Shown piece after piece: positions 1 to 4,313 of a stretch of DNA of 5,305 bases. The position numbers and the translations under genes are program-made. This DNA comes from Acidobacteriaceae bacterium (lineage in GTDB: Bacteria > Acidobacteriota > Terriglobia > Terriglobales > Acidobacteriaceae). The notes below the pieces were generated by a model. The model saw nothing but the letters and a program-made list of their open reading frames with translations. It did not search any database and was not told the DNA's origin. The stretch lies in NCBI GenBank assembly GCA_003133425.1, contig PKXI01000225.1, forward strand, positions 4,683 to 9,987, written 5' to 3'. Within the stretch, counting starts at the first letter, position 1. Every line of letters starts with the position of its first letter.

Positions 1-69
1 CTCAACTCGAAAATGCTGTAGTCTCGCCAGCGTTTGCATCGTCGCGCGTCACGACGCATCCAATCGGGC

Positions 70-1098
70 ATGGAATATCGTCTTCTCGGAGGCTCCGGCC
101 TCAAGGTTTCCGCACTGGCTTATGGGACTGCCACGTTCGGCGGCACAACGGGTTTCTTTGAAGCAATGGGTACCACCGAAGTGGACGAGGCGCGGCGCCT
201 GATCGACATCTGTCTCGAGGCCGGCGTGAACCTGTTCGACACGGCGGATGGGTACGCGGAAGGGCGCTCGGAAGAAGTGCTCGGAAAGGCGCTCGGCGCA
301 AAGCGGGACAAGGTACTGATCTCCACCAAATCCGGTTTCCCCACGGGCGACGGAGTGAACGATCAGGGATCGTCGCGGTACCACTTGCGGCGGGCGCTCG
401 AGGGCAGCCTGCGCCGGCTGGGTACGGACTACGTGGACATCTACCATCTGCACGGTTTCGACGCCCTGACCCCGATCGAAGAAGTGCAGGACACGCTGAA
501 CAAGTTTGTGCGCGAGGGCAAGGTGCGTTACATCGCGTGCTCCAACTTCTCCGGCTGGCACCTGATGAAGTCGCTGGCCGTTGCCGATCGTTACGGCTGG
601 ACGCGGTTTGTCGCACACCAGGCGTATTACTCGTTGATCGGCCGCGAATACGAGTGGGAGCTGATGCCGCTTGCACTGGACCAAAAGGTCGGCACGCTGG
701 TGTGGAGTCCGCTGGGATGGGGCCGGCTTACAGGGAAGCTGCGCCGCGGCCAGCCCATGCCGGAGGCAAGCCGCCTGCACAAGACAGCCGAGCAAGGCCC
801 GCAGATGCCCGATGAGTTCCTGTACACGGTGGTGGATGCGCTGGACAAAGTGGCAGCGGAGACCGGGAAGACGGTTCCGCAGGTGGCGCTGAACTGGCTC
901 CTGCAGCGGCCTACGATTTCGTCAGTGATTGTGGGCGCGCGGAACGGAGAGCAACTGCGGCAGAACTTGGGCGCTGCGGGGTGGAACCTTACCTCGGGCC
1001 AGGTGGCTGCGCTCGATAAAGCGAGCGAACGGCCAGCCGCCTATCCCTACTGGCATCAGCGGAAGTTCTTTTCAGGCAGAAACCCGCTGCCGGTGTGA
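70..1098 (+). CDS. Aldo/keto reductase family oxidoreductase
   Basis: This 342-residue protein is a probable cytosolic NADP(H)-dependent reductase or dehydrogenase of the aldo/keto reductase superfamily (TIM barrel); the substrate cannot be told from sequence. The N-terminus MEYRLLGGSGLKVSALAYGT is the family's usual opening strand. The catalytic tetrad is visible: Asp57 and Tyr62 in FDTADGYAEG, Lys87 in ISTKSG and His128 in DYVDIYHLHG. Near the C-terminus SSVIVGARNGEQLRQNL matches the cofactor-phosphate-binding segment typical of the family. Length is normal and the frame is intact. The frame is open back to a TTG at 34, but ATG 70 is preferred because family homology begins there; neither start has a good ribosome-binding site. 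It converges on the PAP2 gene. The family call is firm; the specific activity is unknown. Confidence 0.93.
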   Translation: MEYRLLGGSGLKVSALAYGTATFGGTTGFFEAMGTTEVDEARRLIDICLEAGVNLFDTADGYAEGRSEEVLGKALGAKRDKVLISTKSGFPTGDGVNDQGSSRYHLRRALEGSLRRLGTDYVDIYHLHGFDALTPIEEVQDTLNKFVREGKVRYIACSNFSGWHLMKSLAVADRYGWTRFVAHQAYYSLIGREYEWELMPLALDQKVGTLVWSPLGWGRLTGKLRRGQPMPEASRLHKTAEQGPQMPDEFLYTVVDALDKVAAETGKTVPQVALNWLLQRPTISSVIVGARNGEQLRQNLGAAGWNLTSGQVAALDKASERPAAYPYWHQRKFFSGRNPLPV

Positions 1099-1103
1099 AG
1101 AAA

Positions 1104-1145
1104 CAGGGATCGGGCGCTGGGATCAGGAAAAAGCACCAATCCCTG
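1104..1145. terminator. Possible terminator between convergent genes
   Basis: The gap between the reductase and phosphatase stop codons holds a perfect 7-bp inverted repeat, CAGGGAT (1104-1110) with ATCCCTG (1139-1145). On the minus strand it is followed by TTTCTTC, which would suit termination of the phosphatase transcript. A competing minus-strand hairpin pairs 1136-1143 with 1119-1126 (8 bp including two G-U pairs, 9-base loop). On the plus strand there is no T-run after the stem, so any role for the reductase transcript is weaker. The 28-base loop of the outer stem makes this a tentative call. Confidence 0.3.
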
Positions 1146-1162
1146 CGCGGCAATTGCGCTTC

Positions 1163-2068
1163 TCAGTTGTCATCATCAAGCTTTTCGAGCGATTGACTGT
1201 GGTGCTTGTGGTAGACGTAGTGGCCGACGAACCATCCGGCGGCGCTGCCAACCAGCACGTCTGAGGGGAAGTGCTGCTGGCCCAGAACGCGCGTCAGGCT
1301 TATGCCGGTGGCCGCGGAATAGAGAAACAAACGGACCCAGCGGGAGTGATACTCTCCGGCGAGCTCCGCCGCTGCCGCCCAGGCAACTACGCTGTGGGAT
1401 GAGGGAAATGAGGAGTCGATGCCCGCGCTCGTCTGAAAAAACTTTCCCCTCGAGTTGTCGACGTCCGGCCGCTCCCGCCAGAAGATCAGCTTCATGCCCT
1501 GTTCCACGCCGACGCCGTCGATCATCGCTTCGGCACTCAAAATGCCGGCCTCGCGCGCATGCGGACTCTCCCGGAAATGGCCATATCCATACAAAGCGAC
1601 AGGAGCCGCAATAAATCCGCCAATCATTACATTGGATGCGTCGATGTTCTTCTGGTTGAAGTTGAGGTCTTTCGAGACCACATGCGTCATCGCGCTTTGG
1701 TCGGTGGCGATTGCCACACCGGTGGCCGCGGCAAGCGGGACAAACCACTCAAGGTCGCCCATGCGAAAGCGGACAGGGCTGGTCCAGATGGCGGCCTGAT
1801 CCCGAAGAATGTTCCTGGGCGTACCGCTCACTGTTACTTCATCCGAGGCTTTGGCCTTGCTGGCCTGCTCTGCGGGCATACTGCCGCTCCCCCCGGTTTG
1901 CGGCAGTGGCGCATCAGGCAATGAGCTGGCGCTGTTCTCGGAGGGTGGCTGCAGGCTTGCACTGTCAATGGTTTGTCCACTGGCCGATGCGCAAAGGCTC
2001 AGCGTCAGGATGGAGAAGAGCAGGGCGCCAAAGAGCAAGGCAAGCGGGCTCAAGCGCTTGAAGCGCAT
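1163..2068 (-). CDS. Exported PAP2-family phosphatase
   Basis: This 301-residue protein belongs to the PAP2 (type 2 phosphatidic acid phosphatase / vanadium haloperoxidase fold) superfamily. Members typically remove phosphate from lipid phosphates or undecaprenyl pyrophosphate, or act as periplasmic acid phosphatases. All three phosphatase motifs are present: K193-x6-R200-P201, PSSH at 222-225 (usual form PSGH), and TR-x5-H-x3-D with Arg260, His266 and Asp270 (usual form SR-x5-H-x3-D). The N-terminus is a signal peptide: basic RFKR, a hydrophobic core to about residue 25, and an ASA cleavage site near 29. Cys26 is not in a proper lipobox. A Ser/Pro-rich linker (about 31-80) follows, including SLPDAPLPQ. 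Hydrophobic stretches near 108-123, 147-163, 244-263 and 270-287 suggest membrane association. The start at 2068 lacks a clear ribosome-binding site. The substrate is unknown. Confidence 0.9.
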   Translation of the reverse strand: MRFKRLSPLALLFGALLFSILTLSLCASASGQTIDSASLQPPSENSASSLPDAPLPQTGGSGSMPAEQASKAKASDEVTVSGTPRNILRDQAAIWTSPVRFRMGDLEWFVPLAAATGVAIATDQSAMTHVVSKDLNFNQKNIDASNVMIGGFIAAPVALYGYGHFRESPHAREAGILSAEAMIDGVGVEQGMKLIFWRERPDVDNSRGKFFQTSAGIDSSFPSSHSVVAWAAAAELAGEYHSRWVRLFLYSAATGISLTRVLGQQHFPSDVLVGSAAGWFVGHYVYHKHHSQSLEKLDDDN

Positions 2069-2122
2069 CCGACTGACGAAATTTAGCGTGCAAGTGCCGG
2101 AAATAGGAGACTCCAGGATTCG

Positions 2123-2151
2123 TATTTAGTCCACACGTAATTCTATGTGAA
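2123..2151 (-). promoter_or_regulatory. Possible sigma70-type promoter for the phosphatase gene
   Basis: On the minus strand, TTCACA (2151-2146, five of six matches to TTGACA) lies 17 bases before TAAATA (2128-2123, three of six matches to TATAAT). Transcription would start near 2116 and give a leader of roughly 48 bases before the ATG at 2068. The spacer overlaps an imperfect dyad, CACA-N3-AATT-N3-TGTG (2132-2149), that could be an operator. The weak -10 keeps confidence low. If real, the phosphatase has its own promoter besides any read-through from the carbonic anhydrase-like gene. Confidence 0.28.
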
Positions 2152-2174
2152 GCGCCGCTGCCGATCAGAGAAAT

Positions 2175-2693
2175 CTAGCTCATCGGCTCCTTGAGGTAAA
2201 AATCCACGTAGTCCAGGTAGTTCTGGGCGTACTCGCGAACCAGCGCGAGATCCTTGTCGGTGATTTCGCGGCGGAGCTTGGCGGGGACGCCGGCCCACAG
2301 CGTGCGGGGCGGAACGACTGTGTGCTCGGGAACCACGGAGCCGGCGGCAATGATGCAGCCCTCGCCGACGCGGGAGTTGTTGAGGACCCTGGCGCCCATG
2401 CCGATGACCACCATGTCTCCAACCGTGCAGCCGTGCACGGTGGCGTTGTGGCCAATGGTGACCCAATCGCCGACGACGACCGGGTAAAGATTGCGCTGGC
2501 CGTGGAGCACGGCGCAGTCCTGCACATTCGAGCAGGAGCCGACACGGATGGAGTTCACATCGCCGCGCAGCACGGCATTCATCCAGACCGAGGAGCGCTC
2601 GCCGATAGTGACGTCGCCGATAAGCTGGGCGGAGACATCGATGTAGCAACTGGAGGGAAACTGGGGCCGATGCCCCTGGTAACTGCGGATCAT
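2175..2693 (-). CDS. Gamma-class carbonic anhydrase-like hexapeptide-repeat protein
   Basis: This 172-residue protein is a left-handed beta-helix protein of the gamma-carbonic anhydrase group (YrdA/CamH-like). Family members form trimers binding a metal between subunits; some hydrate CO2, while many have no proven activity. Hexapeptide repeats run from about residue 18 to 125 (VSAQLIGDVTIGERSSVW and onward). The metal-ligand histidines are His64 (VLHGQ), His82 and His87 (IGHNATVHG). The conserved Arg43/Asp45 pair (LRGDVNSIRVG) and Gln58/Asp59 are present, as is the family signature AGVPAKLRR near 134-142. A C-terminal helix (146-168) completes the protein. The acidic loop of archaeal Cam is absent, since His64 and His82 are only 18 residues apart. 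The start is ATG 2693, behind a poor GAGG-type site. The phosphatase gene lies 106 bases downstream. The family is certain; enzyme activity is not. Confidence 0.93.
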   Translation of the reverse strand: MIRSYQGHRPQFPSSCYIDVSAQLIGDVTIGERSSVWMNAVLRGDVNSIRVGSCSNVQDCAVLHGQRNLYPVVVGDWVTIGHNATVHGCTVGDMVVIGMGARVLNNSRVGEGCIIAAGSVVPEHTVVPPRTLWAGVPAKLRREITDKDLALVREYAQNYLDYVDFYLKEPMS

Positions 2694-2888
2694 GGTTGTG
2701 CAACCTCGCCGGGAGCGTGGAACCCCCTGTTGAGAGTGTAAAAGAAAGGCCCTTGCGAAAGGCGGGACCAGGTTTCTTGCCTAAGTTCAATCAACGGACG
2801 GGATACGGCATGCAATTTGTGCATCTTTATCCACGCACGGAACACGAATCCTGTAAATTTCTTGGCGGACGACGAAGTTCTATCCTAA

Positions 2889-2937
2889 ATCTCCTCTTTC
2901 GAGTATCCTAGAAGAGCCCCTTGGCATGTTTGGAGGT
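2889..2937 (+). promoter_or_regulatory. Possible rpsU leader structure hiding the ribosome-binding site
   Basis: ATCTCC (2889-2894) can pair with GGAGGT (2932-2937), six pairs including one G-U, covering the rpsU Shine-Dalgarno. Inside the enclosed loop, TCTTT (2895-2899) can pair with GAAGA (2911-2915), the last pair being a G-U, leaving the 11-base loop 2900-2910. The two helices are compatible, so one folded leader could hold translation off. This was found by eye with no energy calculation. Helices this short arise often by chance. Confidence 0.25.
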
Positions 2938-2938
2938 G
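2932..2938 (+). promoter_or_regulatory. Strong ribosome-binding site deciding the TTG start of rpsU
   Basis: GGAGGTG lies seven bases before the TTG at 2946 and is highly complementary to the 16S rRNA 3' end. It settles the start: the nearby ATG at 2926 is out of frame, and the TTG begins the expected bS21 N-terminus M-A-E-V-R-V. Confidence 0.85.
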
Positions 2939-2945
2939 GGATTTT

Positions 2946-3143
2946 TTGGCAGAGGTTCGCGTACAAGAAGGCGAGCCGCTCGAGAATGCGCTACGCCGGT
3001 TTAAGCGGAAGGTTCAGCAGGAAGACATCATCAAGGAAGTAAAACGTCACTCCTACTATCTGAAGCCCGGTGAAAAGCGCCGCGTCAAGGCAGCTTTGGC
3101 GCGCAAGCGGAATCGCAAGAAGGCTCGCAAAGAGCAGGACTAA
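2946..3143 (+). CDS. rpsU: 30S ribosomal protein bS21, TTG start
   Basis: This 65-residue basic protein is ribosomal protein bS21, which binds late to the small-subunit platform next to the 16S rRNA 3' end and helps initiation. The core, ENALRRFKRKVQQEDIIKEV (about 13-32), matches the family's ALRRFKR hallmark. It is followed by RHSYYLKPGEKRRVKAALARKRNRKKARKEQD, the usual Lys/Arg-rich helical tail. Length is normal for the family. Translation starts at a TTG, set by the strong GGAGGTG upstream. The gene stands alone here, not followed by dnaG and rpoD as in E. coli. A 9-bp hairpin lies 35 bases after the stop codon. The identification is secure. Confidence 0.95.
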   Translation: MAEVRVQEGEPLENALRRFKRKVQQEDIIKEVKRHSYYLKPGEKRRVKAALARKRNRKKARKEQD

Positions 3144-3178
3144 TTCTCTAACAATTCGTGATAAATGCCGTCCCGGCG

Positions 3179-3203
3179 ACTCCCGCTGAAAGTAAGCGGG
3201 AGT
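3179..3203 (+). terminator. Hairpin after rpsU, possible terminator
   Basis: ACTCCCGCT (3179-3187) and AGCGGGAGT (3195-3203) form a perfect 9-bp GC-rich stem with a 7-base loop (GAAAGTA). No T-run follows, so it is not a textbook intrinsic terminator. It may still terminate, or protect the rpsU mRNA 3' end from exonucleases. Confidence 0.45.
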
Positions 3204-3281
3204 AGCTGGACAGCTCAGGCAAGATCGGGATGGCTGGTCGCGATTGATTTCGGCTGGATTACTTCGCATAGGCCGATGCGT

Positions 3282-3287
3282 TATAGT
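3282..3287 (+). promoter_or_regulatory. Possible -10 box before the zinc-ribbon gene
   Basis: TATAGT matches the TATAAT consensus at five of six positions and would place transcription start near 3294. The -35 position (TTACTT with a 17-base spacer) is poor and there is no extended TG. If used, it leaves about a 160-base leader before ATG 3455 and rules out translation from the ATG at 3293. Confidence 0.25.
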
Positions 3288-3454
3288 GCTTTATGCCTTT
3301 CCCGGATCATCGGGCAGACATGGTAATCGCCGCACCTTTTGATGCGGCCCGGGCCCTTGTTGTGTATCACGAACGGAAACAGGGAACCGGGACCGGCACG
3401 TCATCCCTCACATGGCCGATTTCGGTGTACGTCCCTGTTTTGGGGAAGCCGGCC

Positions 3455-3757
3455 ATGGAATTCACGGATCGAGTACTGAAGTGCATCGACTGCGGCGCCG
3501 AGTTCGTTTTCACAGCCGGCGAGCAGGTCTTCTTCAACGACAAACAGTTCAAGAACGACCCCAAGCGCTGCAAACAGTGCAAGGCGAAGCGCGTTCGAGG
3601 CAATCATAAGGTTCGCCCCGAGACCCGAACCACCTGTTCGGAGTGCGGAGCGGAAACCACGGTGCCTTTCAAACCCACCCAGGGCAGGCCTGTACTTTGC
3701 CGCACTTGCTTTCAGAAGCAGGGCAAACTCGCAGTGGTGCCGGAAGCCACTGTTTAG
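3455..3757 (+). CDS. Two-zinc-ribbon CxxC protein
   Basis: This 100-residue protein has four CxxC knuckles making two zinc ribbons. Cys10/Cys13 (LKCIDCGAEF) pair with Cys39/Cys42 (RCKQCKAKR), and Cys61/Cys64 (TTCSECGAETTVPF) pair with Cys82/Cys85 (PVLCRTCFQKQ). The first ribbon, with FVFTAGEQVFFNDKQFKNDPKRC between its knuckles, resembles the probable zinc-binding domain known as zf-trcl. The second, with TVPFKPTQGRPVLC, resembles the small CxxC_CxxC domains. Basic residues around 43-54 link them. A nucleic-acid or ribosome-related role is possible but unproven. ATG 3455 is chosen because conserved sequence starts with MEFTDRVLKC and GGGGAAG (3442-3448) precedes it by six bases. An upstream in-frame ATG at 3293 is less likely. 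The gene converges on the DinB-like gene. Confidence 0.85.
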   Translation: MEFTDRVLKCIDCGAEFVFTAGEQVFFNDKQFKNDPKRCKQCKAKRVRGNHKVRPETRTTCSECGAETTVPFKPTQGRPVLCRTCFQKQGKLAVVPEATV

Positions 3758-3775
3758 GGCCGCTGACAGGCCCTA
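3755..3775. terminator. Inverted repeat holding both stop codons of convergent genes
   Basis: TAGGGCC (3755-3761) and GGCCCTA (3769-3775) form a perfect 7-bp stem with a 7-base loop. The plus-strand TAG at 3755-3757 ends the zinc-ribbon gene and the minus-strand TAG at 3775-3773 ends the DinB-like gene, so each arm's outer end is a stop codon. No T-run follows on either strand. It could serve as a compact two-way 3' end, but function is inferred from position and symmetry only. Confidence 0.4.
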
Positions 3776-4270
3776 GCGAAGCGCCTGGCTGAAGAGCAGG
3801 TCACCCTTGAATCCTGAGGGAAACCCTGCCGCGCGCACCAGTGTGGCCAACTGTGCCCAGTGGCGCTGGCTGTGGAAGAGCGCATGCACAGCAATCTTGC
3901 GGCGGGAAACGGTTCGCGCCTCCGGTGGCACCCAGTCCATATCCAGAACGTAGGGCTGGTCCCAGCTTTCGTCAGCGGCGGCCAGCAAGCCACGGAAGAT
4001 CTCGACGGCTTGGCAGTGCAGATCGAACAGCGCGGCGAGAGGCCCAGGAGGCACCTGCTCCTTTGCCGTCACAGGCAGTCCGGCCAGCCGCTGGTTCCAG
4101 CGCAGTTCCACGCCCCAGATGTGACGGACAAACTCCTGCACGTTGGCGGTCCCGCCGATGTCGCATGGCAACTCCAGCAGATGCGGATTGTTATCGAGAT
4201 GGGCCTTCCAGAAGTTGGATGACTCCTGGTTCCAAACCAGAAGTTCCTGCAGCGTGATTCCAAGGGTCAT
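3773..4270 (-). CDS. DinB-like metal-binding four-helix protein
   Basis: This 165-residue protein belongs to the DinB/YfiT-like superfamily of four-helix-bundle proteins that usually bind a divalent metal through three histidines. The ligands expected of the family are visible: His50 in VQEFVRHIWGVELRW, and His133 and His137 in VHALFHSQRHWAQLATLVRAAG, the HxxxH helix. Predicted helices cover roughly 5-26, 42-63, 76-101 and 123-147. Members include thiol-dependent transferases and many of unknown role; no SOS function is implied by the name. ATG 4270 follows a strong AGGAG site five bases upstream. The gene starts 43 bases after purD on the same strand and is probably co-transcribed with it. 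Confidence 0.85.
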   Translation of the reverse strand: MTLGITLQELLVWNQESSNFWKAHLDNNPHLLELPCDIGGTANVQEFVRHIWGVELRWNQRLAGLPVTAKEQVPPGPLAALFDLHCQAVEIFRGLLAAADESWDQPYVLDMDWVPPEARTVSRRKIAVHALFHSQRHWAQLATLVRAAGFPSGFKGDLLFSQALR

Positions 4271-4275
4271 GGTTT

Positions 4276-4280
4276 CTCCT
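4276..4280 (-). promoter_or_regulatory. Ribosome-binding site of the DinB-like gene
   Basis: On the minus strand AGGAG (within CGAGAGGAGAAACC) lies five bases before the ATG at 4270. It fixes the start and is, with that of rpsU, one of the two clearest ribosome-binding sites here. Confidence 0.8.
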
Positions 4281-4313
4281 CTCGTTCAGAGATTGGATGT
4301 GAGAACCCAAGGA

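Larger units (their letters stand above)
2694..2945. promoter_or_regulatory. Divergent intergenic region between carbonic anhydrase-like gene and rpsU
   Basis: These 252 bases separate two genes transcribed away from each other, so promoters for both should lie here. No pair of -35/-10 boxes stands out. Candidate pieces on the rpsU side are TTGGCG at 2862-2867 and two copies of TATCCTA at 2881-2887 and 2904-2910, but the spacings are not ideal. A 7-base direct repeat GAAAGGC occurs at 2744-2750 and 2757-2763. No small gene with a ribosome-binding site was seen. The promoter role rests on gene orientation rather than on recognised boxes. Confidence 0.45.
3144..3454 (+). other. 311-base stretch without a confident gene
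   Basis: Between rpsU and the zinc-ribbon gene there is a 9-bp hairpin (3179-3203) and a TATAGT box (3282-3287) without a matching -35. The zinc-ribbon frame is open from an ATG at 3293, giving a possible 54-residue extension, but that ATG has no ribosome-binding site and the residues do not resemble the conserved protein. The minus-strand frame opposite rpsU (2991-3269) looks membrane-like only because it mirrors Lys/Arg codons. I see no tRNA, no repeat array and no mobile-element end. The stretch most likely holds the end of the rpsU transcript and the promoter and leader of the next gene. Confidence 0.5.

Noticed and set aside
1..69. A gene end or promoter in the first 69 bases
   Set aside because: No recognisable protein tail, promoter pair or ribosome-binding site; too short to judge.
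49..795. Long minus-strand open frames (248 and 191 codons) opposite the aldo/keto reductase
   Set aside because: They mirror a clearly real gene in GC-rich DNA, show no family features and have no ribosome-binding sites; such shadows are expected.
1889..1906. LPQTG (residues 55-59 of the phosphatase) resembling a sortase signal
   Set aside because: It is near the N-terminus and lacks the following hydrophobic segment and basic tail; the likely host is Gram-negative.
1988..1999. Cys26 in the phosphatase signal peptide as a lipoprotein site
   Set aside because: The residue before Cys is Leu (LSLC), which does not fit a lipobox; an ASA site follows and suits signal peptidase I.
2143..2790. 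A 215-codon minus-strand frame that covers and overruns the carbonic anhydrase-like gene
   Set aside because: It is an out-of-frame reading rich in Arg, His and Pro; the 172-residue frame has an intact, conserved hexapeptide fold and metal ligands.
2881..2910. Two copies of TATCCTA 23 bases apart before rpsU as operator or twin -10 boxes
   Set aside because: About two 7-base repeats are expected by chance in a region of this length, and neither copy has a good -35 partner.
3203..3215. AGCTGGACAGCT as a second hairpin after rpsU
   Set aside because: A 5-bp stem with a 2-base loop is not sterically reasonable.
2991..3269. Membrane-like 92-codon frame opposite rpsU
   Set aside because: Its Leu/Phe-rich character comes from reading Lys/Arg codons of bS21 backwards; no start signals.
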